Assembly (NCBI GenBank): GCA_016719895.1
Contig: JADJYG010000016.1
Span: 62,001 to 126,000 of the forward strand
Origin: Saprospirales bacterium
GTDB taxonomy: Bacteria > Bacteroidota > Bacteroidia > Chitinophagales > Saprospiraceae
Direction of reading: 5' to 3'
DNA length: 64,000 bases
Below are positions 34,401 to 43,163 of the stretch, in pieces. Numbering within the stretch: position 1 is the first letter of the stretch; each line of letters starts with the position of its first letter. A program made the position numbers and the translations under genes. A model generated the notes under the pieces. That model saw nothing but the letters and a program-made list of their open reading frames with translations, searched no databases and was not told where the DNA came from.

Positions 34401-37400
34401 TGGAGTTTTTCTGGCAAACGGCCAACGGCGCCATCACCGGAAATCCGGACAGCGCCACGGTGAGCGCTACACAGGCCGGCGCCTACCTGCTCACCGTTAC
34501 CAACCCGCAAAACGGTTGCACCGCAACCGATACGACCCTCGTTACCGCCAGCCAGACGCCACCCTCGGCGAGCATCATCCCGCCGGTGCTGCTCACCTGC
34601 GTACAAACCACGGCTACCCTGAACGCTTCCGGTGGCAGCCCTGGCTTTGCATATCAATGGAGCAGCCCGGGCGGGCAATTTGTATCCGGCCAGAACAGCG
34701 CCACCGCTGTCGTGAATGCCCCGGGCCTGTACGAGCTCCTGCTGACCGACACAAGCAACGGTTGCACCAGCATGTTTTCAACCACTGTTGCCCAGGACAC
34801 CGCACTACCGCAAGCCGCCGTTGCGCCCGCCCCCACCCTCACCTGCGCCCTGCCCCAGGCGACCCTGCAGGGCACGACGCCGGCCGGGGCCGGCTTTGTG
34901 GTGGTGTGGACGCCTTCGGCGGGCGGCAATATCGTGTCGGGCGCCGCCACTCCCACCCCAACCGTGGATGCGCCCGGCGACTACCTCTTGCTGGTGACCA
35001 ATAGCGCTACCGGCTGCACCAACGCCGCATCGGTGAGTGTGTTGCAGGATATCGTTGCGCCTTCGGCAAATGCGGGTCCGGACGACACGCTCAGCTGCCT
35101 GGTCAACAACCTGAGCCTGAACGCCAGCGCCAGCGCCAACGGCCCGCTGGCCTATGCCTGGACGGCTTCGGGCGGCGGCAACCTGCTGAGCGGCGCCAAT
35201 ACCCTTTCGCCGGCCGTCAACGCAGCCGGGCAATATACCCTGCTGGCCACCAACCTGGCCAATGGCTGCACCGCCACCGATGCCCTGGCGATCTTCAACG
35301 ACGCCACCGCCCCGGTGGCTACCGCTGCTACGCCGGGCGCCCTGACTTGTGCGGTATTGCAACTGACGCTTCAGGGGAACGGCAGCGTCGGCGCCAATTA
35401 CAGCCACAGCTGGACGGCTTCCGGAGGCGGCGCCATCGTGTCGGGCGCCAATACGCTCAGCCCCGTCGTGAATGCGCCCGGGCTGTACACCCTGACCGTC
35501 ACCAACCTGAGCAACGGCTGCACGGCCACGGCGCAAAGCGCCGTCAACCAAAATACAGCGCCCCCAGCCGCCAGCATCGCGTCGCCGGCTGTGCTCACTT
35601 GCGCCGTGCAATCGATGTCGTTGTCCGGCGCACCTACCGGCGCCAACTACGCCTATTTCTGGGAAAGCTCCGGCGGTTTTATCGTTTCGGGCGGCATCAC
35701 GCCCACTCCGGTAATCAACAGGGCGGGCGCCTATACGCTCACCGTAACGGACCAGATCAACGGTTGCTCGGCAACGGCGTCCGTACAGGTGGTGTCGAAT
35801 ACCGCCGCGCCGGTGGCATCCGTCGATATCCCGCCGGTACTGACCTGTGCGCGGCAACAGGTGTCGTTAAATGCCACGGTAGCGCAGTTGCCCGCCGGCG
35901 CGTTTTCCGTATCGTGGACAACGGCCAACGGAAACCTGCTATCCGGCCAAAATACGCTGAGCCCCGCGGCAGACGCTCCCGGCACGTACACGCTGACGGT
36001 TCAAAACCTGCAAAACGGCTGCACTGCTGCGCTTACGGCCAGTGTTTCGCAAGACACGGCGCCACCGGTTGCCAACGCCGGCGCCGCTCCGGTCCTCACC
36101 TGCGTTGCCGTGCAGGTAACGCTGGACGGGTCGGGGTCCAGCGGCCAGGGCATGCTGGCGTATAGCTGGTCGGGCGGTTCAATTGCCGGCGGCGCCAATA
36201 CCGCCAACCCGCTGGTACAAGCCCCCGGCGCCTACACCCTGACGGTGACCGATGCCGCCAACGGTTGTACCGCCGCCGCCGCCGTTACGGTGCAGCAAAA
36301 CACCGCACCGCCGCTTGCCGGCATTTTGCCGCCGCCTGCGCATACCTGCGCGCGCGATACGGTGACCCTGGACGCTTCGGCCTCCGATAGCGGACCGGGC
36401 TATTCGGTAGCCTGGAGTACGGCCAACGGGCATTTTATTTCCGGGCAAAACACCCTCCTGCCCGCGGTAAATGCCGGCGGCACGTACACACTGACCATCG
36501 TAAACCAGCAAAACGGCTGCAGCGCCACCGCCACGGCGACGGTGGCGGAAGACCTGCAGGCGCCCGGCGCCGATGCAGGGCCGCCGGCTGAACTGCACTG
36601 TATGCAGCCGCAAGCCACCCTGAACGGGAGCAGCCCAACAGGAGGCGCACTGGCTTATACCTGGGCCGCCGGCCCGGGCGCAAATATCCTCAGCGGCGCC
36701 AACAGCCCCAACCCGGTGGTGGACCTGCCGGGCACATACCGGCTGACCGTGACCGACCAGGACAACGGCTGCACCGCCACCGATGCCGTGCTGGTGACGG
36801 AAGTACCGCTGCCCGCATTCACACCCGGGTTGGTGCAGCCCGACTGCCACCGGCCCAGGGGCAGCCTTTCCTTTGGCGCCATTGGCGGCGGCGTGCCGCC
36901 GTTCCGGTATTCCATCGATGGCGGGCAAGCCTTTCAAAACACCCCTGATTTCAGCAACCTGGCGCCCGGCGCCTACGACTTGGTGGTAAGCGATGCCTAC
37001 GGTTGTACGTCGGCCGCGGCGGTCGATATCTATCCGCCGTTTTTTCCAACGGTAGAGCTGTTTGTGGCGGACATTCTCGACCTGGGCGATTCCATTTTGC
37101 TGACGCCGGTATTGGATATTCCGTACAGCCAGGTGGCCGAATGGCAATGGAGCCCGGCCGATGGGCTTTCCTGCACCGACTGTCCAAACCCCTGGGCCCG
37201 GCCGATGCGGCCGACGACGTACCGGCTTCAAATCACCGATGGAAACGGGTGCACTGCCGAAGACGACGTGCTGGTGCGGGTGAACCGGCGGCGCCAATTG
37301 TATGCACCCAATATCATTTCGCCAAATGATGACGGCGAAAACGACCGGTTTTTGATTTATGGGCGTGGGGTGACGGAAATAGAGGTCCTGCGGATATTCG

Positions 37401-37582
37401 ACCGGTGGGGCAACCAGCTGTTCCTGAAGGAGCATTTCCAGCCCAACGACCCTTCGAAGGGTTGGGATGGCCGGTTTCGGGGCGACCCTATGAATCCGGG
37501 CGTGTACGTATGGCAAGCGGTAATCCGGTTTGTCGATGGCGCTGCGGAAGTATATTCGGGTGACGTCACCATTTACCGCTGA
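31466..37582 (+). CDS. Giant T9SS adhesin with ~18 tandem repeats, SprB-like repeat and CHU_C gliding-motility C-terminal domain
   Basis: The 2038-residue secreted protein has a signal peptide MRRFYLLVLAAYIFPNPAPLAAQ. After a PKD-like segment and a carbohydrate-binding-like domain (NLIQNGDFESGNSGF, about 95-260) come about 18 tandem Ig/PKD-like repeats of 80-95 residues. Each ends in a pattern like NGCTATD and begins PPxA...LTC, with G(Q/A)NTLSPVVNAPGTYTLTV in the middle. A SprB-type repeat follows (GGVPPFRYSIDGGQAFQ). The C-terminal CHU_C domain (PNIISPNDDGENDRFLI, IFDRWGNQLF, NPGVYVWQ) ends GDVTIYR and is a type-B T9SS sorting signal. It would be a surface adhesin or gliding-related protein. 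Each repeat has a conserved Cys pair, suggesting disulfides. A TATCTTTA box at 31416-31423 may be its promoter. Confidence 0.92.
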   Translation: MRRFYLLVLAAYIFPNPAPLAAQCPITVDAGEDIYLCAPPTPTQLNGNIDGDYLNFFWTPTTGMTGANTLTPTVTVTQNATYVLTARSVDLNNNLIQNGDFESGNSGFTSDYLESPGNLVPEGVYEVLSNPQASHPSFAPCPDHTSGSGNMMAVNGSGTPNQNVWCQTVPVDPNINYAFSAWVATLVSASPALLQFSINGATIGPVFSAPGATCNWVNFYTTWNSGSNSSATICVVNQNTTLGGNDFALDDIVFSPICTVSDTVKVFVVNIAAVAAPSTVFIPCEGANITLNGTGSSTGPNIGYQWETSNGNIVSGVNTLNPVVNAPGIYTLTVTFANGQAECTKTASVNVLLNPNQITATIAPPPPIGCGSTTSILHGSSNQAAFSTFQWTAGAGGNIVSNPNTSTITVDQPGDYTLLVTNTLTGCTAEATATVLAATTPPTAIAATTDTITCVQTLATLSGAGSSTGNNINYAWNTLAGGSLTGGQNTINATVNGGGAYALVVTNTANGCTAADTVAVVSNTAAPTVSIGAPGVLDCDTDTLTLAGAIQPGAIPPVWTAGGGGVIASGQNTLTPSITAAGWYALSATNPANGCAAADTVTVLADTLPPIATVLPADTITCQQPSISLSGAGSSAGAGISYAWTASPGGNIVSGAQTLNPLVNAAGTYTLLVTNTLNACTAVNSVPVAADTNAIVAIANAPDTLTCADTLVTLNANGSSAIAGLLYAWTTTNGLIAGNANTPNPTAGAPGAYVLLLSNPANGCTATDEAIVVQNTTPPAPGIATPDTLTCTLPTQVLQGQNSPPGGYFSYAWVATNGGNILSGQNTLSPLINAAGTYTLTSTNLTNGCTAQTSTAVAIEAGTPVAVAAVAGPLSCAFPTRTLNTAGSSTGPNFAFAWTTSGAGNFVSGQNSAAPVVNAPATYQLTLTNLANGCTSAASITVGEDMAAPPADAGPGGHLTCLNTVFSLSANNGQPANGLEFFWQTANGAITGNPDSATVSATQAGAYLLTVTNPQNGCTATDTTLVTASQTPPSASIIPPVLLTCVQTTATLNASGGSPGFAYQWSSPGGQFVSGQNSATAVVNAPGLYELLLTDTSNGCTSMFSTTVAQDTALPQAAVAPAPTLTCALPQATLQGTTPAGAGFVVVWTPSAGGNIVSGAATPTPTVDAPGDYLLLVTNSATGCTNAASVSVLQDIVAPSANAGPDDTLSCLVNNLSLNASASANGPLAYAWTASGGGNLLSGANTLSPAVNAAGQYTLLATNLANGCTATDALAIFNDATAPVATAATPGALTCAVLQLTLQGNGSVGANYSHSWTASGGGAIVSGANTLSPVVNAPGLYTLTVTNLSNGCTATAQSAVNQNTAPPAASIASPAVLTCAVQSMSLSGAPTGANYAYFWESSGGFIVSGGITPTPVINRAGAYTLTVTDQINGCSATASVQVVSNTAAPVASVDIPPVLTCARQQVSLNATVAQLPAGAFSVSWTTANGNLLSGQNTLSPAADAPGTYTLTVQNLQNGCTAALTASVSQDTAPPVANAGAAPVLTCVAVQVTLDGSGSSGQGMLAYSWSGGSIAGGANTANPLVQAPGAYTLTVTDAANGCTAAAAVTVQQNTAPPLAGILPPPAHTCARDTVTLDASASDSGPGYSVAWSTANGHFISGQNTLLPAVNAGGTYTLTIVNQQNGCSATATATVAEDLQAPGADAGPPAELHCMQPQATLNGSSPTGGALAYTWAAGPGANILSGANSPNPVVDLPGTYRLTVTDQDNGCTATDAVLVTEVPLPAFTPGLVQPDCHRPRGSLSFGAIGGGVPPFRYSIDGGQAFQNTPDFSNLAPGAYDLVVSDAYGCTSAAAVDIYPPFFPTVELFVADILDLGDSILLTPVLDIPYSQVAEWQWSPADGLSCTDCPNPWARPMRPTTYRLQITDGNGCTAEDDVLVRVNRRRQLYAPNIISPNDDGENDRFLIYGRGVTEIEVLRIFDRWGNQLFLKEHFQPNDPSKGWDGRFRGDPMNPGVYVWQAVIRFVDGAAEVYSGDVTIYR
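32290..36810 (+). repeat. Coding tandem repeat array of ~260 bp units
   Basis: The adhesin gene contains about 18 consecutive units of 240-280 bp, recognisable at DNA level by recurrent 'aacggctgcac' near each unit end and 'ggccaaaataccct' in the middle. Such arrays recombine and are difficult to assemble from short reads. Confidence 0.75.
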
Positions 37583-37585
37583 GGC

Positions 37586-38380
37586 CTAGCGCGCATTCAT
37601 CTGACAAAATTCGTCGAGGTGGCGCAGGAAAATGTCCATTTTCGCGACGGACACGTCTACCCGGTGGCCGGGCGGGTGCAGGTGTATGACGCCGTTGCGG
37701 CCGGTGCGTTCAAAGCGCTCGACAAAGGCCATATTGACGAGGTAGCTGTGATGCGTGCGGCAAAACAGCAGCGCCGGCAGCTCGGCTTCGTGCTCTCCGA
37801 GGTTTCGGGAAGAGGTTATTTTTTCGATTTTATTTTTTCGCCAGGTAAAAATATCCGTAAAGCTGCCACCGGCTTTGCAATAGGCCACCTCGCCGGCCCG
37901 GAGCAGCAGGCTGCCCTTTCGGCTGTCCTGCACCACCAGAGTTTGGCGCTGGGCCTGATAGAGCAGGGCATTGCCTTGCGTACGGATTTTATCTTCCGCC
38001 ACCTGCACAGCCGCCTTCAATTCCGCCACGGTGTAGGGTTTGAGGAGATATGCCCAGGGCTGGAACTGGTTGATGGCATGAATGGCGAATTGCGGGTAGG
38101 CCGTCGTAAAAATAATGCCGAATGCGCTGGGGTCCACCTGTTTGAGAAAATCGAACCCCGTGCCGAGCGGCGGCATTTCAATATCCAGGAACACCAGGTC
38201 GGGTTGAAGTGCGGCAGCGGCTTCCACGGCGGCGTGTACCGAAAGCGCGGTACCAACGATATGGACCTGCGGGCAATACTGACCCAGCATGCCCTGCAGG
38301 GTATTGATGGCGCCGATCTCGTCATCGACGAGCAGCGTCGTTATTTTGCCGGCGTTGGCCGGTGTGCCTTGGATTTCCAT
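37586..38380 (-). CDS. LytTR-type response regulator
   Basis: The 264-residue protein has an N-terminal receiver domain (about 13-130) with the acidic pocket LLVDDE, the phosphoacceptor Asp in DLVFLDIEMPP, a Thr in IIFTTAYPQFA and Lys in YLLKPYT. A C-terminal LytTR DNA-binding domain (about 165-260) contains VAYCKAGGSFTDIFT, ITSSRNLGEHEAEL and FCRTHHSYLVNM. It is the output partner of the sensor kinase whose gene overlaps its start by 40 bp upstream, so the two are translationally coupled. It regulates unknown targets. The gene converges with the adhesin gene, with only 3 bp between stops, so transcription of one may affect the other. Confidence 0.93.
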   Translation of the reverse strand: MEIQGTPANAGKITTLLVDDEIGAINTLQGMLGQYCPQVHIVGTALSVHAAVEAAAALQPDLVFLDIEMPPLGTGFDFLKQVDPSAFGIIFTTAYPQFAIHAINQFQPWAYLLKPYTVAELKAAVQVAEDKIRTQGNALLYQAQRQTLVVQDSRKGSLLLRAGEVAYCKAGGSFTDIFTWRKNKIEKITSSRNLGEHEAELPALLFCRTHHSYLVNMAFVERFERTGRNGVIHLHPPGHRVDVSVAKMDIFLRHLDEFCQMNAR

Positions 38381-41325
38381 ATACTGTCCGGGAAATAGGT
38401 GAAGGTGATGCGCGTTCCGTGGAGCCGGCTATCGAGGTCAGACAAGTCTTCCATATTCAAGCGCAGGTCGATGCCATACAACCGGTTGAGCATGAGCACT
38501 TTTTTCTGGAGCAGTTCGAGGCCCTTGGAGTTCCGGTCGATGCCGTCAAGTTGTTTTTGTTGTTGGGTTGCCTTCATGCCGATGCCGTTGTCTTCTAACA
38601 CACAATGCAGCCGGCCGGACCGGAGGAAGAACTCCAGGCGCAAAATGGATTCGCCATCGGGGGCCAAACCGTGAATGGTGGCATTTTCCAGAATAGGTTG
38701 CAGCAGCATGCTGGGAATCAGCGTGCCCGGCGGTATGTTCTCCAGGCCCACTAATTCGTATCGAAACTTATTTCCGAACCGGAGCTGCACCAGTTTCATA
38801 TATTCGTTCACATAGGCGATTTCCGCATCGAAGGGGATAAACGTATTTTCGGAAAAGTCCATCGTCCGCCGCAGCAGCCGGACAAACAGGGCGATATATT
38901 CACTGGTTTTTTCCGGATTGGGCGGGTGCAGAAATTGCTGAATGGCATTCACCGTGTTGCCGATAAAGTGCGGATTCATTTGGGATTGCAGGGCCTGCAA
39001 CTGGAGGGCAGAAGCGGCTGCGTTGATCTCGCGGTAAGCCATACGGGCCCTGTAGATTCGCCATACGGCAAACGTGATCAGCCCCCACACCGCCAGGTAT
39101 AGCCAGACCGTTTCATACCAGTACGGCCGGACAAGCAGCCACAATTGATCGGGATGCCGGCTCCGGACGCCCGAAGGGTGCACCGCCGTTACGCGCAGGT
39201 GGTAGCGGCCTGGCGGCACATGTACGCCGAAGCTAAAGGCGCCGGAGCTGGTCATGGTCGTATCGCCTCCGGGTTTTAGACCGCTGAAAAGCGCCTCGAA
39301 CAAATTACCCGGCGTCCACCAATAAACGGGCAGCAGGTGTTCGGTTTGCACCAGTTCGAACCGGAAGTTTCCGCGGGCGCGGTAATCCAGGCCGGTCAGG
39401 TTCAGTTCGAGCATGGTTGCCGCCGGGGGGAGTTTGATTTCGGCGGGAATGCCAGCGCTATCGAGGAGGTGGAACGATACCATTTGTTTGTTCAGTTCGT
39501 ACCGGAGCTCCATGATGTACGTTTTAAAATTGCCGGTTTCTTCGGGCTGGCGCAAAACCACCCGGGACAATCCGGACACGGTGCCCGCCCAAAGAGTATC
39601 CTGGTGCACCAAAACGGCGTTGACGTCATCGTCGGCCAATCCGTTCAGCGCGTTGTAATGAACCACCTGAAACGCCTTATCGATGCCGTAAATTCCGCGG
39701 TTGGTGGCCAGCCAGATGCGGCCGCCGGGCTCGACGAAAAGCGACTGGATATTATCAATTGGGCTGGCCAGGCGCCGGTTGAGGGATTCCACTTTTTTTA
39801 CTTTGCCCTGCGTTACCGTTGCGCTCAGCAGGCCGTCTTTCGCTGTGACTACCCACAATTGGTCGCCACCGGCGGAATGAATGGCCATGATCCGGTTTTT
39901 CAACTCCGGGAACCGGTCGCCCCAATTGATCTGAAAACTATCCCGTTCCGAATAAATGCCGTCTATTCCACCTGCCCAGATATTCTCGTCCGCATCGGCT
40001 CCAACTGCCGTAAAACGTTGTTGAATGAGCACGCGGTTTTCGGCAGTTTCTTTATGCAAATAAGACAAGGTCGTGGCAGCTGCGATCCAAAGGCGTTTTT
40101 GTTGCATAAAAATGGACTTCAAGCTGCCTTTAACAGGGATTTCATGAAGGGTCCTGCGTTGGCTATCGTACCGGAAAAGACCTTCGTCGGAAGCAGTCCA
40201 CAGCATATTACCGGTATCGGGGATCATTTGCCGGATCAGGTTATAGCCATCGACCGAGCCTACAGAAAGGGTTTTTAATTTGCCGGCGGTCAGGATATTG
40301 ATGTTGCCGGCATCATCGCCCACAAAGAGGTTGCCGGCAGAGTCCCGCGCCAACGAGCGGATGTTCAGCGAAGGGAAACCGAAGGCTTGTTGAAAAATGG
40401 TGGGGGCGTGTTGTTGCAAGGCGTATATCCCCTCGTTGACGGTGCAAAACCAAAGGTTGTTCTGGGCGTCTTCGAACACGCGGTTTACCTTTTTTCCGGT
40501 CAAAAACGGCGAAAGGCGGCTGAGTGCGCCGCTGTAATTATCGAACAACACCGCGCCTTGCGCCGGCGAGCAGACCCAGAAGCGGTTCAGGTGATCGGTA
40601 TAGACCTGGCCGGTCGGTTGCTTGAGCTCGTCCAGTTTGCGAATATGGCCGTTGTTCCATTCGAAGAGCACCAGGGCGCCTGGGAAAGCATACAAGATCC
40701 GGTTGCCGGATACTCCGATGGACGGGTGCCCGGCGGCCGGCGGCATCTGGTAGAGCAAATCGATGTCGCCGTCCGGGGTAAAACGCATGATGGAATGCGT
40801 GCCCAGGATGAGAAAGGCATCCCCTACCTGCTGAAAGCGCGCCACTTCGGCCGGGAAATTGAAGGGGGCCACCTTGTTGCCGGAAACAAAATAGGTTTTT
40901 TTGGAAGCCTCCGTGAACCAAATGCCCTTGGCCGGCTCTTCGGAGAGGCTGTAGGTACCTGTGGTAAAATCGATATCCGCCAGCAGGGCGTCATCCTTCT
41001 CCGTGATGATCCGGCCATGGAGCATATAGCAGGGTTTTTTGCGGAAGCAGAACAGCCACAAGCGGCCCTGGCTGTCCTCCTGTATATTGAGCACTTCCGG
41101 GTCCGGCAAGCCATCGCGTACGCCATACACGCGAAACCGCAAACCGTCGAAACACGCCAGGCCCTTGTCCGTGCCGAACCACAGGAGGCCCCGGCGGTCT
41201 TGCAAGCCGCAGTGCACGAAGTTGCCCGGAAGCCCGTCGCGAACCGAATAGTGCAGGTAGGCCGGCGTTTGCGCCGCCATCTGGTAAAAACCCGACAAGC
41301 AAAAGATCAGGCAGAAGACCCGCAT
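38341..41325 (-). CDS. Two-component sensor kinase with beta-propeller, Y_Y_Y and LytS-type kinase domains
   Basis: The preferred start is ATG 41325 because a signal peptide follows (MRVFCLIFCLSGFYQMAAQ). Upstream in-frame starts would bury it. The product has 994 residues. The periplasmic part is a two-component-regulator propeller (LPGNFVHCGLQDRRGLLWFGTDKGL, split as repeats of x-G-LWFGT-x), then a Y_Y_Y-like beta domain (PPGRYHLRVTAVHP). One transmembrane segment (ETVWLYLAVWGLITFAVW) precedes the His_kinase domain with QMNPHFIGN (phosphoacceptor His) and the ATP-binding LEDNGIGM. It senses a periplasmic ligand and signals to the LytTR regulator encoded downstream with a 40-bp overlap. Confidence 0.92.
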   Translation of the reverse strand: MRVFCLIFCLSGFYQMAAQTPAYLHYSVRDGLPGNFVHCGLQDRRGLLWFGTDKGLACFDGLRFRVYGVRDGLPDPEVLNIQEDSQGRLWLFCFRKKPCYMLHGRIITEKDDALLADIDFTTGTYSLSEEPAKGIWFTEASKKTYFVSGNKVAPFNFPAEVARFQQVGDAFLILGTHSIMRFTPDGDIDLLYQMPPAAGHPSIGVSGNRILYAFPGALVLFEWNNGHIRKLDELKQPTGQVYTDHLNRFWVCSPAQGAVLFDNYSGALSRLSPFLTGKKVNRVFEDAQNNLWFCTVNEGIYALQQHAPTIFQQAFGFPSLNIRSLARDSAGNLFVGDDAGNINILTAGKLKTLSVGSVDGYNLIRQMIPDTGNMLWTASDEGLFRYDSQRRTLHEIPVKGSLKSIFMQQKRLWIAAATTLSYLHKETAENRVLIQQRFTAVGADADENIWAGGIDGIYSERDSFQINWGDRFPELKNRIMAIHSAGGDQLWVVTAKDGLLSATVTQGKVKKVESLNRRLASPIDNIQSLFVEPGGRIWLATNRGIYGIDKAFQVVHYNALNGLADDDVNAVLVHQDTLWAGTVSGLSRVVLRQPEETGNFKTYIMELRYELNKQMVSFHLLDSAGIPAEIKLPPAATMLELNLTGLDYRARGNFRFELVQTEHLLPVYWWTPGNLFEALFSGLKPGGDTTMTSSGAFSFGVHVPPGRYHLRVTAVHPSGVRSRHPDQLWLLVRPYWYETVWLYLAVWGLITFAVWRIYRARMAYREINAAASALQLQALQSQMNPHFIGNTVNAIQQFLHPPNPEKTSEYIALFVRLLRRTMDFSENTFIPFDAEIAYVNEYMKLVQLRFGNKFRYELVGLENIPPGTLIPSMLLQPILENATIHGLAPDGESILRLEFFLRSGRLHCVLEDNGIGMKATQQQKQLDGIDRNSKGLELLQKKVLMLNRLYGIDLRLNMEDLSDLDSRLHGTRITFTYFPDSIWKSKAHRPTPAK

Positions 41326-41406
41326 AAGCGTTGTTTTTCTGGAAAAGATACTGCATGTATCCCAATTCCGGCGCGTCATTTGATAATCTTGTCGTTTGGC
41401 GGTATA

Positions 41407-41569
41407 AAAGCATGTTGGGGATTTTCCCGCCGGGCCCAAAACGGTTCTTTTTTCGTCAGTTTTTACGTTTTTTCAGTCACATAGTCCCCGCTATGCTCCT
41501 TCAAAAACGTAAAAACTGACGAAAAAAGCCCTTGTTTTTAGCTCCGGCAGAAAATTCCCAACATGCTTT
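41407..41569. mobile_element. MITE copy 1 (163-bp palindromic element)
   Basis: Terminal inverted repeats AAAGCATGTTGGG and CCCAACATGCTTT bound the element. Inside, CGTCAGTTTTTACGTTTTT and its exact reverse complement form a second palindrome around a ~30-base centre. A second copy lies at 51799-51960 with the same ends, and a fragment at about 55523. It is non-coding and would fold into a long hairpin. The gap 41570-41991 beyond it holds nothing I can support. Confidence 0.8.
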
Positions 41570-41991
41570 AAGTCTGCAAAGTACCCTGATAAACCGGGGC
41601 GCCTTGCACGGTTATTTACCCAAACGACACAGTTATCGGTTTCACCTTGACAGTACAGCGAATCTTCGCGTGTTTTGTCCCCGGAAGTCAGGATACACAG
41701 TCCCCGGTTCGCGCGATTTCTTAACAACACCGTCAGAATTACCGCAGCAAATCCTAAACAAGTAAGCATTGAACGCCGGGGCCTTGTTAACATCCTGAAC
41801 CATAAATCGCGGAAAACCACCCACTTCAATCGACCACTTGACCCCAATTTATAGAAAGGTCGTTCCGGGATCATCCTCGCCGGGGCGATTTTTTTTTGTC
41901 ATTCCTGTTGGTCCGGCTGGGCCTCTTCCTATCCGGATACGGGGAATCGATGGCTTTTTCAGTACCTTTCCGCCGGACAAAAACCTTTTTC

Positions 41992-42883
41992 ATGGCAACA
42001 CCTTCCGGCACCGGGATCATTATTGGCCGTTTTCAGGTCTTCGAGCTGAACCCTGTGCATGAAAACCTGTTCGAATCGGTACGGCAAAAGCACCAGCAGA
42101 TCATTTTTTTTCTGGGCTCCAATCCTGCCCCCAGCGACCGCAATCCGCTGGAATGGGAATTTCGCGGGCAAATGTTTTATGAAACCTACGGCGATAATAT
42201 CCCGGTTTATGAAATGCCGGACCTGCCCGGACGACCGGATCTGGAGCCAGGAAATCGACCGCCGGATCATTGCCCTGCGGCTGGAAGGGCCGGCGACGCT
42301 GTACGGCAGCCAGGAGGAATTTGTGGACCGGTATTCGGGCCGGTTTCCGGCGGTAGCCCTGGATGCTTCGGAAGCGGATTTTACGGAAGAAATGATCCCG
42401 GCAGACGCTGCCAGCCCTCGTGATTTCAGGGCGGGCGTCCTGTACGCCACGTTTCGCCGCTACCCGACGGTATACCCGACGGTGGACATCGCGGTATTTC
42501 GCACCGGGTACCGCGAAATTCTGCTGGCCCGCAAGGAAAATGAAACCAAATACCGGCTTCCAGGCGGTTTCACCGATCCTTCCGACGACAGCTTTGAAAT
42601 GGCGGCGCTCCGCGAACTTGGCGAGGAGTGCGGCAACATCGATGTTGCCGAACTCACGTACCTGGGCTCCTGCCGCATCGACGACTGGCGCTACCACGGT
42701 TCCAGCGACACGATTATGACCCACCTGTATGCCTGTATATTGGTGGACGGCGAACCGGTGGCCAGCGACGATGTAGCGGAGCTGCGCTGGTTTGAAATGG
42801 AAAAACTGAACGCCGGGCATTTTGTGCCGGAGCACCAGCCGTTGTTCGAAATGCTGGAAGAGTTTTGGCAGGAGGAGCGCTGA
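41992..42883 (+). pseudogene. Bifunctional NMN adenylyltransferase / Nudix hydrolase (NadM-Nudix), one frameshift
   Basis: The start is ATG 41992 (MATPSGTGIIIGRFQVFE). The N-terminal nucleotidyltransferase domain has GRFQ and a later His (NPVHENL), then FFLGSNPAPSDRNPLEW. The frame breaks at about 42225-42232 ('ctgcccggacgacc'); removing one base joins MPDLP to DDRIWSQEIDRRII and opens the rest to 42883. The C-terminal Nudix domain has the box GGFTDPSDDSFEMAALRELGEECG with RELGEE. NadM converts NMN to NAD, and the Nudix part of such fusions usually cleaves ADP-ribose or related nucleotides. Sequencing error is likely, because the neighbouring chromosomal genes are intact. The HxGH motif is altered relative to canonical NadM. 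Confidence 0.75.
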
Positions 42884-42885
42884 TC

Positions 42886-43148
42886 TCAGGATTTCCAGCG
42901 CTCCAGCTTCGGAATTTCCCGCGTGAACCACCCCGCCAAAAAGCCCGGAAAACCCATTTCCCGCAGCTTGCCTTTGACCAGTTCCTGCATTTGGCCGACC
43001 GTGTAGTCAGGCAGGGTGAACACGCCGTTTGGGTAACATTTGCTGCAATACATCAGCGATTGAGAGCCGTCGGCATTGGTGCCGCCGCCTTCGGAGTCGC
43101 GTTTGAGCGGCATGCCACAACTCTGGCATTTTTGTATGTTTTTTCCAT
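42886..43148 (-). CDS. Small zinc-ribbon protein (Zn_ribbon_2 type)
   Basis: The certain part begins at MPLKRDSEGGGTNADGS and includes YCSKCYPNG and a C-terminal FTREIPKLERW, matching the putative zinc-ribbon domain family (CQSCGMP...YCxxCY). The preceding codons read KCQSCG, supplying the first Cys pair, so translation must start further upstream. The best ATG, at 43148, is out of frame by one base because of an A6 run on the coding strand (43139-43144); seven A's would give MEKNIQKCQSCG. An indel is therefore likely. If the ATG at 43113 were used, the zinc site would lose two ligands. The product is about 87 residues and its function is unknown. It lies between NadM and parE. Confidence 0.7.
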
Positions 43149-43163
43149 ATGGACGGTAGATGT

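Noticed and set aside
31466..37582. Internal shadow frames of 100-450 codons across the adhesin gene
   Set aside because: They repeat in step with the tandem repeats and have no independent domain or promoter.
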